NCBI RefSeq assembly: GCF_900112795.1
Contig: NZ_FONA01000024.1
Span: forward strand, 1-64,000
Length of the DNA stretch: 64,000 nt
Origin: Thermophagus xiamenensis
GTDB taxonomy: Bacteria > Bacteroidota > Bacteroidia > Bacteroidales > Marinilabiliaceae
Direction of reading: 5' to 3'
The notes under the pieces are model-generated. The model saw only the letters and a list, made by a program, of their open reading frames with translations, ran no database searches and was not told where the DNA came from. A program made the position numbers and the translations under genes. Positions 27,714-37,904 of the stretch are shown one piece after another; position 1 is the stretch's first letter; every line of letters starts with the position of its first letter.

Positions 27714-29675
27714 TTAAAATTGCTCATAATCGTCATCCGAAAAATCACTTTTTCTAACTTTTCCTGACTTTTTTTCATCCTCTTTGAGTTTGGAAGTTTT
27801 ACTCTTTTTAGGCTTTCCAACCTCATCCGTCATCATGGCACTATCTTTTCTGCTTTGTTGGGAATTGGAAAAATCAGTACTATTATTGCTTAAGTCGGAA
27901 TGGCTACCATCATCATTTAACTTAAAAACAGAAACTGCTTTTTCAAGGCGTTCGGACAGTTTATCAATTCTTTGAGCGGCCAAACTTATCTCTTCCGAGT
28001 TAGCTGCATTTCGCTGTGTCACCTGATTCAACTGTTGCAAGGCATTGTTAATTTGTTCCACACCGCTTAATTGTTCCATTGAAGCCACAGAAATCTCCTG
28101 AATTAAGCCGGCCGTTTTTTCTATTTCAGGGGTGAGTTCCAAAAGCATTTCACGGGTTTGGCGTGATGATGATATGGTTTGTGAAGAGACCTTGTTAATC
28201 TCATTGGCTGCTTGTTGACTTCGTTCTGCCAATTTTCTCACTTCGGCAGCGACAACCGCAAATCCGCGTCCTTCCACGCCGGCACGAGCCGCTTCAACCG
28301 CAGCATTAAGTGCTAAAATATTGGTTTGAAAAGCTATTTCGCCAATTACCGAAATCTTGGAAGTAATTTCTTCCAAATAATCAGCTGCTTTTTCGGAAAG
28401 TTGATTACTGTGATTCATATCCTTCGCTGCTTTCTGGGCTATGCTCTCGGTTTGCCTGGCATTTTCACTATTCTGCTGAATATTGGCATACATCTCTTCC
28501 ATTGATGACGAAACCTCTTCGGCGGCAGAAGCCTGCTCACTGGCCCCTTCGGCCAAATCGGACGACTCTTTCATCAAACTGGAACTGGCTTCTACCATCT
28601 CCTTGGCTCCGGCACGTATATTTAATATCACCGAACGCAAGTTTTTCACCATATTATCCAACGCAATATTTAACCTTCCGACTTCATCCTTGCGGTCAGT
28701 CTCAAATCGTACCGACAGATTGCCCTGCGAAATTTTCTCGGCCAAACCAATACCCCTTAATATCGGATTTGCTATAGAGCCCGGCAAATAATAGGATAAA
28801 ATAAAGCCTAATAACAACAATACTATCAGTGCTAAAATCACTGTCCTCTGAACACTATCAACTATACGGGCACTCTGATTCCCCATCGCAATGATATCGC
28901 CCTGACCCATATCTGAAATGGATCGAACATCCCACATAATATCTTTGGCTTTTTCAAAACGCTTAACCTCTGCTATTCGGGCTTCCTGATAATTATTAAC
29001 AAACAATTCAGCAATAGAGCAGAAAGAGTTTAACGCATCTTTTACCGTTGAAGCAAGATACAGAGATGATATTTTGTTTTTAAAATTTTGCAGCTCTTGC
29101 AATTCAGCATCCATAGCCACGGCTTCCCTGGCATAATCTTTAGCCTGTATTTTGGCCCATATAGCCAGGGCCTGTCGTATATAACGCTGATAGGTTAAAT
29201 TACCCTGATAATCCTCGCCAAGCAAAGTAAGAGCTTCACCGGCTTTACGCAGTTCCTTACGGTAATCATCTGTTTGTGCCTGAAGGGCCTGATAACTTTT
29301 ATAAAGGCCATTATATTCTTCCATTTCCGTTTTGAGTTGGTCAAATATCTCAACTCTATTCGAATCTCCGCCCAGCTCAATTAAATCATTTAAGGCAACC
29401 AACATCTGATTGTAATACCGGTCAAATACAATATGAAAATAAGGGTTCGAAGAAAAATCGTATGAACGGGTTACTTCAGTCAGCCTACGCCAATTTTGAT
29501 CAATCAAGCTTGTTTCATTTACAGTAGGAATATACTTTTGAGATAAATCCTTTACCCCTTTTCCTATTGTCAATAAATTATAAAAAGTAATGCTCCCCAT
29601 TATTAAGGTTAGCACTACCACAACAGCTATACTGCCTCGAATTTTTGTGCTGATTTTTAAATCCTTCCAATTCAT
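27714..29675 (-). CDS. Methyl-accepting chemotaxis protein
   Basis: 653 residues. The first membrane helix is at about 14-34, then comes a periplasmic helical domain (35-275), a second helix (about 277-300), a HAMP domain (about 300-355), and a cytoplasmic signalling hairpin whose tip is [20 protein letters not shown] and [14 protein letters not shown]. The C-terminus is Lys/Ser-rich and ends DDDYEQF, a linker plus acidic-aromatic end that could tether adaptation enzymes as NWETF does in enterics (inference). No other che gene is in the window. It is divergent, across 286 bp, from two sugar-binding lipoproteins, which could serve as ligand-presenting partners. Confidence 0.93.
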   Translation of the reverse strand: MNWKDLKISTKIRGSIAVVVVLTLIMGSITFYNLLTIGKGVKDLSQKYIPTVNETSLIDQNWRRLTEVTRSYDFSSNPYFHIVFDRYYNQMLVALNDLIELGGDSNRVEIFDQLKTEMEEYNGLYKSYQALQAQTDDYRKELRKAGEALTLLGEDYQGNLTYQRYIRQALAIWAKIQAKDYAREAVAMDAELQELQNFKNKISSLYLASTVKDALNSFCSIAELFVNNYQEARIAEVKRFEKAKDIMWDVRSISDMGQGDIIAMGNQSARIVDSVQRTVILALIVLLLLGFILSYYLPGSIANPILRGIGLAEKISQGNLSVRFETDRKDEVGRLNIALDNMVKNLRSVILNIRAGAKEMVEASSSLMKESSDLAEGASEQASAAEEVSSSMEEMYANIQQNSENARQTESIAQKAAKDMNHSNQLSEKAADYLEEITSKISVIGEIAFQTNILALNAAVEAARAGVEGRGFAVVAAEVRKLAERSQQAANEINKVSSQTISSSRQTREMLLELTPEIEKTAGLIQEISVASMEQLSGVEQINNALQQLNQVTQRNAANSEEISLAAQRIDKLSERLEKAVSVFKLNDDGSHSDLSNNSTDFSNSQQSRKDSAMMTDEVGKPKKSKTSKLKEDEKKSGKVRKSDFSDDDYEQF

Positions 29676-29961
29676 AATTTGCTATATATTTTTTCCAAAA
29701 AAAATTACTAAATTACAATTCCCAATAAAACGTTCAAATTTGTTAACAAAAAATTTTACTATTAAAGTTTTAAAATAAAAATTCACAAACTTTAATCCTA
29801 TCCAAGGTGACAAATGACTACCTGCACCAAACATAAATTTCAGAACTTAAAAAAAAGTAAATATTTTCAAAACAAGTAAAGGCAAAAAAACGTAAAATAA
29901 ACACTCGTTTTTTGCAAAATTTTCTCCCGTTACAAATTAACCAAACCAAAACATACTAAAA

Positions 29962-30978
29962 ATGAAAAAATTAAATATCAATCTGCCTACTACTTTAGCA
30001 TTTATACTAATTGTAGGCCTTTCAGGTTGCAGAAAACAAGAACAAATAAAAATTGGTTTTCTCTACAGTTCGGATGTGACCGTTCGTTTCTACAAAGAAA
30101 GTCATTTTTTTAAAGAACATGCCGAAGCGCTTGGTGCACAGGTCATCCTCGACCACGCAAATGATAATGATGCTTTGCAGTACGACAAAGCCATCGAAAT
30201 GATGGATCAGGACATTGACCTTTTGGCACTTATTGCCGTAAATGTCAATACTGCCGAAAATATTGTAAAAGAGGCTAAGGCTCGTGGAATTCCAGTTCTT
30301 GCGTATAACAGGCTTATCTCAAATTGTGATCTGGATGTTTACATTTCAGGTAATAATGAACAGCTGGGTAAAGATATGGCCGGATATGTGGTAGAACAGC
30401 GACCTCAAGGTAATTATATTATTCTTGGTGGTGACCGATTCGACAGAAATGCGGTTGAATTAATGGCCTCAATAGAAAAAACACTAAAACCGCACATAGA
30501 GTCGGGTAATATCAATATTCTGTATAAAACTTACATTGAAAACTGGAATCCTGATCATGCCGCTTATGAACTGGATCAGGTTCTAGCCGCTTATCCACAG
30601 TCGATAGAGGCCGTCATTGCATGTTTTGACGGCATGGCTGTCAGTTGCATTGAAGTTCTGAAAAAATACAACCTGGATGGCAAAGTCATTGTTACTGGTC
30701 AGGATGCACAGCTGGAATCCTGTCGTAGAATTGTGGAAGGAACACAGCATATCACCCTCTACCACCCCTTAAAAGATATCGCCTACAAAGCGGCCGAGGT
30801 TGCCATCGACATAATTAACCGTGTCAAACTTGAAAAAAAATACAACATTACCTATGTAAATAATGGCTTTGAAGATGTTCCTACCGTTCAAATTAATTCC
30901 ATTCCTGTCACCAAAGAGAATATAGACGATGTTTTAATTAAGAGTGGATTTTACAAACAGGAAGAAATCTATCAATAA
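29962..30978 (+). CDS. Periplasmic sugar-binding lipoprotein (XylF-like), copy 1
   Basis: 338 residues with a lipoprotein signal (LIVGLSGC, lipid Cys23), then a type 1 periplasmic binding fold: IKIGFLYSSDVTVRFYKES, ALGAQVILDHANDNDALQ, PVLAYNRLISNCDLDVYISGNN and VIVTGQDAQLESCRRIVEGTQ. This pattern is that of the D-xylose-binding subfamily. No ABC permease or ATPase gene is near it, so import is not its evident job. The neighbouring divergent gene is a chemoreceptor and the next gene is a close paralogue. I infer a sensory role, or use with a transporter encoded elsewhere. Confidence 0.9.
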   Translation: MKKLNINLPTTLAFILIVGLSGCRKQEQIKIGFLYSSDVTVRFYKESHFFKEHAEALGAQVILDHANDNDALQYDKAIEMMDQDIDLLALIAVNVNTAENIVKEAKARGIPVLAYNRLISNCDLDVYISGNNEQLGKDMAGYVVEQRPQGNYIILGGDRFDRNAVELMASIEKTLKPHIESGNINILYKTYIENWNPDHAAYELDQVLAAYPQSIEAVIACFDGMAVSCIEVLKKYNLDGKVIVTGQDAQLESCRRIVEGTQHITLYHPLKDIAYKAAEVAIDIINRVKLEKKYNITYVNNGFEDVPTVQINSIPVTKENIDDVLIKSGFYKQEEIYQ

Positions 30979-31103
30979 TTTTCCGAAAAGATTTTAATGC
31001 ATTGCAGTTGTCCATTTGAAAAAATAGTCGAAAATCAAAGCCAAAGACCATAAATCATCAACTCTTAACTAAAACATCAACCCTCTTACTACCTGTTTTA
31101 TAA

Positions 31104-31151
31104 TTCCTTACTGCATTCAACCTAATCTAGGTTGAAATGCACAGTAAGGAA
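31104..31151. terminator. Long hairpin, probable bidirectional terminator
   Basis: TTCCTTACTG (31104-31113) pairs with CAGTAAGGAA (31142-31151), and an inner stem of TTCAACCT/AGGTTGAA flanks an AATCT loop. There is no strong T-run, so termination is plausible but unproven. It separates the first binding-protein gene from the small minus-strand frame. Confidence 0.5.
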
Positions 31152-31206
31152 GTAGATGGGGTATGCCATAAGTCAAATCTAACTTAAAAATTATCTCTCG
31201 AACTAC

Positions 31207-31368
31207 TTATTTTTTCTTAATCTCAATCCTATTTCCATAGATCTTACTATTACCCCCGGCATCTTTTGGCCTCTGAAGTTTAAAATCTATCCCAAAGTAA
31301 AAGAGACCAATAGCAGGTGTAACCACCAGGATATTTCTGAACCACCAGAAAATTTTTAAAGAAAACAC
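31207..31368 (-). CDS. Possible small membrane protein (53 aa)
   Basis: From a GTG at 31368 the frame encodes a short hydrophobic stretch (FWWFRNILVVTPAIGLFYFG, one membrane helix) followed by a hydrophilic basic tail ending NRIEIKKK. Composition and a clean stop make it protein-like, and a hairpin lies just beyond its end. I do not recognise a family. It may instead be the 3' remnant of a larger membrane protein gene. Confidence 0.35.
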   Translation of the reverse strand: MFSLKIFWWFRNILVVTPAIGLFYFGIDFKLQRPKDAGGNSKIYGNRIEIKKK

Positions 31369-31452
31369 CAATAAAAACTAAATCCATTTCTAAACCAAGT
31401 GTAAAAAAATACGTAGTAAAGTTTGTTTTAAAATTCAAAAGAATTGATTAAA

Positions 31453-32469
31453 ATGAAAAAGAATCTTTTCCTTCCTTTTGGTGTAATAATTTCTTTATTA
31501 ATGATCACCCTCTCTGGTTGTGGAAAAAAAGACAAAATCAAAATCGGGTTTCTTTACAACTCTGAGGTAACGTTTCGTTTTTTCTTAGAGGGCAACTTTT
31601 TCAAAGAACATGCAGAGGCACTTGGAGCGCAAGTTATTTTAGATCATGCAAATAACAATGATGCTTTGCAGTACGACAAAGCAATAGAGATGATGGATCA
31701 AGACATCGACCTTTTGGTGCTCGTTGCTGTCAATATCAACACTGCAGAAAATATTGTTAAAGAAGCAAAAGCCCAAAATATTCCTGTAATGGCCTATAAC
31801 AGGCTGATATCAAATTGTGACCTGGATATTTATATTTCAGGCAATAATGATCAATTGGGGAAAGACTTGATAGGATATGTAATTAAACAAAAACCTAAAG
31901 GAAATTATATCATTTTGAATGGTGACCGATTCGACAGAAATGCTGTCGAATTAATGACTTCCATTGATAAAACCTTAAAACCACATATCGAATCAGGAAA
32001 TATCAACGTTTTGTATAAAACCTATATCGAAAATTGGAATCCCGAACATGCCGCTTTTGAATTAGATCAGATATTATCAGTTTATCCACAATCTGTTGAT
32101 GCTGTCATCTCCTGTTTTGATGGAATGAGTGTCAGTTGTGTCGATGTGTTAAAAAAATATGGACTTGACGGGAAGGTTATCGTCACCGGACAAGATGCTC
32201 AAATAGAGTCGTGCCGCAGAATTGTGGAAGGAACACAACATCTTACCCTTTACCACCCGTTAAAAGATATCGCTTATAAAGCTGCAGAAGTTGCCATCGA
32301 TATTGTTAATGGTGTCAAACTCGAAAAAAAATACAACATTACCTATGTGAATAATGGCTTTGAAGATGTCCCCACCGTTCAAATTAATTCCATCCCCGTT
32401 ACCAAAGAGAATATCGACGAGGTATTAATTGAGAGCGGATTTTACAAACGAGAAGAAATTTATCAATAA
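31453..32469 (+). CDS. Periplasmic sugar-binding lipoprotein (XylF-like), copy 2
   Basis: 338 residues from the ATG at 31453 (a TTG at 31444 would add three). This start places the lipid Cys at position 23, exactly as in copy 1. Most residues are identical to copy 1, including DHANxNDALQYDKAIEMMDQDIDLL, YNRLISNCDLD and GQDAQxESCRRIVEGTQH; the signal peptides and third-codon positions differ much more. A tandem duplication kept under protein-level selection is the simplest reading. The stop is followed within 15 bp by a TAGG-orientation 8-bp repeat array. Confidence 0.9.
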   Translation: MKKNLFLPFGVIISLLMITLSGCGKKDKIKIGFLYNSEVTFRFFLEGNFFKEHAEALGAQVILDHANNNDALQYDKAIEMMDQDIDLLVLVAVNINTAENIVKEAKAQNIPVMAYNRLISNCDLDIYISGNNDQLGKDLIGYVIKQKPKGNYIILNGDRFDRNAVELMTSIDKTLKPHIESGNINVLYKTYIENWNPEHAAFELDQILSVYPQSVDAVISCFDGMSVSCVDVLKKYGLDGKVIVTGQDAQIESCRRIVEGTQHLTLYHPLKDIAYKAAEVAIDIVNGVKLEKKYNITYVNNGFEDVPTVQINSIPVTKENIDEVLIESGFYKREEIYQ

Positions 32470-33345
32470 ACATTAGATATTAGGCAAATAGGTCGTTAGG
32501 TTATTAGGCTATTAGGCTATTAGGCTATTAGGCCATTAGGCTGATAGGCCATTAGGCGATAAGATGTTAGGCTAATTTTACACTAAACAATTTATATCTA
32601 CATATTTCTATTTTTTCTACTTATATCTTTTATTCTGGCATCTGGCCTCTAGCCTCTGGCCTCTGGTTTGTGGTTTGTGGTCTACCGTTCTGCTGCCCCT
32701 CCGGGGCTCATGTTGTATATGGTTGGACTATTGCTACAAAGGTGTCGCCGCTCTGCGGCTGGCACCATTAGGCCGCTAGGCTGATAGGCCATTAGGCGGT
32801 TAGGTCATTAGGCCGGTAGGCCGGTAGGTTGTTAGGCTATTAGGAAAATAGGCCCTTAGGCCATTAGACCATTTTTCCATCATACAATTTATATCTGTTT
32901 TATTTCTATTTATATCTATTTGTATCTACCTTATATCTATTTATTTCAATTTATATTTTATGTCTGGCTTCTGACTTCCGGCCTCTGGCTTCTGGTTTGT
33001 TGCTTTTTACCTATAAACATGGGAGTCCTTCGGACTCCGTATCTAATAGCCTAATGGCCTAATGACCCAATGGCCTAACTGGCTTCTGGTTTGTTGCATC
33101 TAAGCTATAAACATGGGAGTCCTTCCGACTCCGTATCGCATCGAAAGTCCCAATTGTTTTTACTCTGTATCATTGCGCATGGGGAAGGGTAATTACCGGT
33201 TTCTATTATTATGCCTGACAGCCTATCCCTCGCTCACCCCCTAACCCCCTAAAGGTGGAACCGCCATCGCACACAACTTTCAAACGGCCTAATCGCCTAT
33301 CAGCCTAATGGCCTAATTGACCTCTGGACTCTGGCTTCTGACCTC
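32470..33345. repeat. Composite repeat region between binding protein and efflux operon
   Basis: 8-bp arrays at 32475-32575, 32760-32880 (TAGG orientation) and 33280-33320 (CCTA orientation); GGAGTCC hairpins at 33022-33038 and 33116-33132 (the second with one stem mismatch); GCCCC and GCCGC hairpins near 32695-32760; period-10 AT arrays; short CTTCTGG arrays; a C-rich block near 33235. A joint at about 33140-33200 is the reverse complement of part of the cassette at 940-1045. Confidence 0.85.
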
Positions 33346-33490
33346 CTCTCACGGCCTTTTCCCTTTTTTCAAAGCCTCGACTAATCCACATTTATTTTCG
33401 CTTTCTCGTTCAACTAATCAGCGAACACGCTTCAGTATGCTTTTATTATGTTTCAGTAATTGATTTCCTGAACTTCATTTGTTCCCATCA

Positions 33491-33498
33491 TATTTTTG
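33491..33498 (+). promoter_or_regulatory. Candidate -7 box for the RND efflux operon
   Basis: TATTTTTG fits TAnnTTTG, about 110 nt before the first gene. No -33 TTTG at normal spacing, so low confidence. Confidence 0.3.
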
Positions 33499-33609
33499 TC
33501 CAACTAAATACAAGGACAACTATTGCAGGTTTTATTGAATTTTATTACAATGTTTTATATTTCCATACAAAATATTTGAACAGTTTTTTTAACTTAAACC
33601 TTGAAAACC

Positions 33610-34692
33610 ATGTACCCAAACAAACAATACAAACATTTATTAATCACGGCAATAGCTGGTTTATTCATCACAACGGGGTGTTCCTCAAGAAACAACGAAC
33701 AAAACCAAACTGTCCCTATCGTTAAAACGGTTCGGGTTCAATATCAAAACGACCGGTTTACCAAAAGTTATCCGGCACGTGTAAAAGCTGCCTCAAATAT
33801 CAGATTGGCCTTCAGGGTAGCCGGACCTATCAAAAATATTTATGTAGACGAGGGAGACCAGGTTCAAAAAGGTGCTGTAATAGCCCAATTAGACCCTCGC
33901 GATTATGAGCTTCAGTTAAATGGTACTGAAGCTAAATACCGGGAAGTTAAAGCAGAGGTAGACAGAATCACCGCCCTTTACAATAAAGGAAAAGTATCCG
34001 ACAACGACTACGACAAAGCCGTTTCAGGACTCAAACAAATTAAGGCTTTGTACGAATCTCACAAAAATGCCATTAAAGACACCAAATTAATTGCCCCATT
34101 TGCCGGAACTGTTACCAAAGTTTTTTTCGATGAACAGGAAATCGTAGATGCCGGTATGCCCATAATTGCATTGGCCGATACCCGAAATCTGGAAGTTGTC
34201 GCTCATTTACCTGAACAAGAATTAGACAACAAAGAACGTATCATGAACGTTGTTTGCCATAGCATTTATCACTCCGAGCAGCAATGGCCATTAACTTTGA
34301 AAAACATCGTTACGCAAAGCAATGTCAATGGTTTATACCCTGCTTATTTTAAATTTCCCGATAATAATATTGAAGGTTTATTACCGGGAATGAGCGTCAG
34401 AATTTCTTTTCATTATAAATCGTCAGACAAACCTTACTTCTCGGTCCCTTCAACCGCTTTATTCGAAAAGGATAATGCCTCGCACGTCTGGAAGGTGGAT
34501 ACCACCTCTTCCATGGTAAATCGGGTCAGGGTGAACATTATCCGTATCGATGCCAATGGTAATGCCCTTATTGAAGGCGATTTAAATCCTGACGATATTA
34601 TTGTATGTTGTGGTGTCCATGCCATTCATGATGGTGAAAAAATAAAGGAACAAAGTCCTTCATCCAATACCAATATTGGAAATCTACTGTAA
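33610..34692 (+). CDS. RND efflux periplasmic adaptor (HlyD family lipoprotein)
   Basis: 360 residues from the ATG at 33610 (a TTG at 33601 adds three). A lipoprotein signal ends FITTGC (Cys24). Then comes the adaptor order: beta-barrel start, lipoyl half-motif (RVAGPIKNIYVDEGDQVQKGAVIAQLDPRDYELQL), a short coiled coil (ATEAKYREVKAEVD-like to LYESHKNAI), the second lipoyl half (LIAPFAGTVTKVFFDEQEIVDAG) and membrane-proximal beta domains. It connects the inner-membrane pump to the outer-membrane channel. It is the first gene of a three-gene pump operon, 68 bp before the pump gene. Confidence 0.93.
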   Translation: MYPNKQYKHLLITAIAGLFITTGCSSRNNEQNQTVPIVKTVRVQYQNDRFTKSYPARVKAASNIRLAFRVAGPIKNIYVDEGDQVQKGAVIAQLDPRDYELQLNGTEAKYREVKAEVDRITALYNKGKVSDNDYDKAVSGLKQIKALYESHKNAIKDTKLIAPFAGTVTKVFFDEQEIVDAGMPIIALADTRNLEVVAHLPEQELDNKERIMNVVCHSIYHSEQQWPLTLKNIVTQSNVNGLYPAYFKFPDNNIEGLLPGMSVRISFHYKSSDKPYFSVPSTALFEKDNASHVWKVDTTSSMVNRVRVNIIRIDANGNALIEGDLNPDDIIVCCGVHAIHDGEKIKEQSPSSNTNIGNLL

Positions 34693-34760
34693 ATAGGAAA
34701 TGAGTATCCCCCTCTGACAATGGAAAACTTATTTCCAAAAAATTAAACCGGCAATTAGCA

Positions 34761-37700
34761 ATGACAGAGTTTGCATTCAAAAACAAGACATTAATTTACT
34801 TTTTTTTGATGGTGCTTGCCATTGGCGGAATCTTTTCATTTCAGTCGATGAGCAAGCTGGAAGACCCGGAAATAAAAGTCAAGCAGGCCCTGGTGGTAAC
34901 CATCTATCCCGGAGCTTCGGCTCATGAAGTGGAATTGGAGGTCACCGATGTACTGGAGAAAGCCATTAAAACCATGGGCGACATAAAACAAATAGAGTCC
35001 CGCTCAGAAGCCGATTATTCGGAAATAAAAGTAGAACTGGACCCAACCGTTAGTCCGGAGCAAATTGAACAAAAGTGGGACTTGCTACGACGTAAAGTTA
35101 GCCGTGCTGCTGCCAGTTTACCTGAAGGGGCCCAACCACCCATGGTTGTGGATGACTTTGGCGATGTTTATGGCCTGTTTTATGCCATGACATCCGATGG
35201 CTTTTCCTACGAAGAAATGCACCGATACGGTTTACTGGTCAAGCAAAAACTGGAAGAACTGCCCGAAGTGAAGCGAGTCGAAATTTACGGCGACCGCAAA
35301 CCCTGTATCTACATAAACATGAAACAAGACCGGATGGCCAACCTGGGCGTTCATCCTGCCGAAGTATTGAAAACACTCAACGACCAACACAAAATGGTGT
35401 ATGCCGGCTATTTTAATGCCGGCAACGAACGTATTAGAGTGGATGTGGGGGAAGATTTTAATAACCTGAATGACATCCGCAACCTCATCATCCAGGGTCA
35501 TCAAGACGACCAGGTGAAATTGAGTGACATTGCAGAGGTCGAAAAAGCCCTCGAATCACCCTATCGTGAGGCTTTACGCTATAATACAAAACCGGCACTC
35601 GGTATTTCCGTCGCCATGCAATCGGGGAAAAATATTATCAAACTCGGGGATAAAGTAGATAAAATTCTTAGCGACCTAAAGGACGAGCGCATTCCTGCCG
35701 GCATCGATTTCAAAAAAGTATTTTTCCAGCCCGAAAAGGTAGAAGAAGCCATCTCAACCTTTATGTTTAACCTGTTGCAGTCTATAGCCATCGTAGTTTT
35801 AATTCTTATGTTGACCATGGGATGGCGGAGCGGCTATATCATAGGTTTTGTATTGCTACTAACCATCCTTGGCTCGTTTGTAATACTGAAACTTTTTAAT
35901 GGTACACTTCAAAGGGTTTCGTTAGCATCCCTTATCGTGGCCATGGGTATGTTGGTCGACAATGCCATTGTAATTGTCGACGGTATTTTGGTGGACCTAA
36001 AAAATGGTATGGACAAGTCGAAGGCCCTGCTAAATACAGCCCGAAAAACGGCATGGCCACTTCTGGGTGCTACCCTTATTGCCATTTTTGCTTTTCTTCC
36101 CATATTTCTGTCGCCCGACACTTCGGGTGAATATGTTCGCGACCTTTTTATAGTATTGGCCGTATCGCTTCTTCTGAGCTGGATTCTCGCCCTTACCCAG
36201 GCACCATTAATGGCCGACAAACAATTTAAAAACCTAAAAATATATAATAACGATTCCAAACCTTATAGTGGTCCAATCTATACCTTCCACAGAAAATTTT
36301 TAAGCTATCTGCTCTACCACAAAACAATAGCTATTGCTATCGTAACGCTACTAATGGGAATTAGTGCCCTCCTGTTTCCGCTAATTCCTCAAACCTTTTT
36401 CCCCGACCTGAATTACAATCAGCTTTACATTGAATATAAAATGCCAATCGGAACAAGAATTGAAACCGTTGACAAAGATTTATCGGAAATTGAGAATTAT
36501 CTGCTGAAACAGCCGCAAATCACAAATGTCACCACCAGCCTCGGGGGAACACCTTCGCGGTACAACCTGGTGCGTTCCATCGCAGAGCCTTCCATGAGAT
36601 ATGGTGAGCTCATCGTTGACTTTGTGGATGAACAAGCCCTTAAAGAAAAACTACCTGCAATACAGGATTATCTTAACACTAATTACCCACAAGCCTATGC
36701 TCGGGTAAAACGTTACAACCTGATGTACAAAGACTTTCCTATCGAGGTGGTTTTCTCGGGACCCGACCCGGCCATATTGAAGAACCTTGCCGCTCAGGCA
36801 AAGGCTATTATGGATAAGGAACCCGGAGCCATATTAGTGACCGATAATTGGGAGCCCGCCTCTAAAGTTATGGTGGCCCATTATCAGCAGGCTCTGGCTC
36901 GCAGAGCGGGTCTCTCCCGCCCCGACATTGCGCTGTCGCTGCTCACTACCACCGAAGGGTTACCTGTTGGTACTTTTCATGAAGGTACCCGCTCTTTGCC
37001 AATCTATTTAAAAAGCACCGGTATTGATGGTAAACAGGTTGACAATTTAGAAACTGCTCCTGCTTTTAGTACAGTTCCCTCCCTATCTGGTAGCGACCCC
37101 AAAACACTAAGTGATATTTTTTCCGGTATTACCTCTTATGAAGATATTCTGGAGTCAACCTTTGGGGCAATACCTCTTAACCAGGCTGTTAAGAATATTG
37201 AAGTAACATGGGAAGAACCTGTTGTAAGACGTTTAAACGGGCAAAGGGCCATCAAAGCTCAATGTAATACGGCACCCGGTCTCACCGCCGACGATGTCAG
37301 AAACCGCATCCGCGATAAAATAGAAGCGATACCTCTGCCCGTTGGTTACAAAATGGAATGGCAAGGGGAATTTCAGGCCAGTTCCGAATCACAACAATAC
37401 CTTTTTATGTATCTGCCATTGGCCGTGGTCTTGATGATAGCATTACTTATTGCTTTGTTCAAAGATTACAAAAAGCCGCTTATCATCCTCCTCAGCCTGC
37501 CCCTCGCTTTTATTGGCATTGTAATGGGTATGCTGCTTACGGGCAAGGAATTTGGTTTTGTGGCCATTGTCGGTGCGCTCGGGCTCATGGGGATGATGAT
37601 TAAAAACGGTGTGGTTTTACTGGATGAAGTGGAACTACAGCTTCGGCAGGGGAAAAAGCCTTTTGTTGCACTAATGGACGCCTCTACATCGCGACTGCGT

Positions 37701-37904
37701 CCCGTTATGATGGCTTCACTGACTACTATTATGGGAATGATACCCCTTATCAACGATGATATGTTCGGTTCTATGGCGGTAACCATGATGTCCGGTTTAT
37801 TGATTGGAAGCATCATTACGCTTATGATGGTGCCCGTATTATATGCCATATTTTTCCATGTTATTCATCCCTTAAGTAAACAAGCTCAAAAACAACAACT
37901 ATGA
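34761..37904 (+). CDS. RND-family efflux pump (AcrB/MMPL-like permease)
   Basis: 1047 residues with the 12-helix duplicated RND layout: a helix at 9-27, a first periplasmic loop (FQSMSKLEDPEIKVKQALV, YPGASAHEVELEVTDVLEKAI), a helix block near 335-480 containing GMLVDNAIVIVDGI (the paired Asp of the proton relay), a second loop and a terminal block (about 870-1030) with MMIKNGVVLLDEVE and RLRPVMMASLTTIMGMIPL. The broad multidrug-type subfamily is likely; the substrate is unknown. Its stop overlaps the ATG of the channel gene by 4 bp. Confidence 0.95.
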   Translation: MTEFAFKNKTLIYFFLMVLAIGGIFSFQSMSKLEDPEIKVKQALVVTIYPGASAHEVELEVTDVLEKAIKTMGDIKQIESRSEADYSEIKVELDPTVSPEQIEQKWDLLRRKVSRAAASLPEGAQPPMVVDDFGDVYGLFYAMTSDGFSYEEMHRYGLLVKQKLEELPEVKRVEIYGDRKPCIYINMKQDRMANLGVHPAEVLKTLNDQHKMVYAGYFNAGNERIRVDVGEDFNNLNDIRNLIIQGHQDDQVKLSDIAEVEKALESPYREALRYNTKPALGISVAMQSGKNIIKLGDKVDKILSDLKDERIPAGIDFKKVFFQPEKVEEAISTFMFNLLQSIAIVVLILMLTMGWRSGYIIGFVLLLTILGSFVILKLFNGTLQRVSLASLIVAMGMLVDNAIVIVDGILVDLKNGMDKSKALLNTARKTAWPLLGATLIAIFAFLPIFLSPDTSGEYVRDLFIVLAVSLLLSWILALTQAPLMADKQFKNLKIYNNDSKPYSGPIYTFHRKFLSYLLYHKTIAIAIVTLLMGISALLFPLIPQTFFPDLNYNQLYIEYKMPIGTRIETVDKDLSEIENYLLKQPQITNVTTSLGGTPSRYNLVRSIAEPSMRYGELIVDFVDEQALKEKLPAIQDYLNTNYPQAYARVKRYNLMYKDFPIEVVFSGPDPAILKNLAAQAKAIMDKEPGAILVTDNWEPASKVMVAHYQQALARRAGLSRPDIALSLLTTTEGLPVGTFHEGTRSLPIYLKSTGIDGKQVDNLETAPAFSTVPSLSGSDPKTLSDIFSGITSYEDILESTFGAIPLNQAVKNIEVTWEEPVVRRLNGQRAIKAQCNTAPGLTADDVRNRIRDKIEAIPLPVGYKMEWQGEFQASSESQQYLFMYLPLAVVLMIALLIALFKDYKKPLIILLSLPLAFIGIVMGMLLTGKEFGFVAIVGALGLMGMMIKNGVVLLDEVELQLRQGKKPFVALMDASTSRLRPVMMASLTTIMGMIPLINDDMFGSMAVTMMSGLLIGSIITLMMVPVLYAIFFHVIHPLSKQAQKQQL

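Larger units (their letters stand above)
30979..31452. other. Gap between the two binding-protein genes
   Basis: Contains a long hairpin (31104-31151) and a short minus-strand open frame (31207-31368), both listed separately. The rest is AT-rich without recognisable features. Confidence 0.6.
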
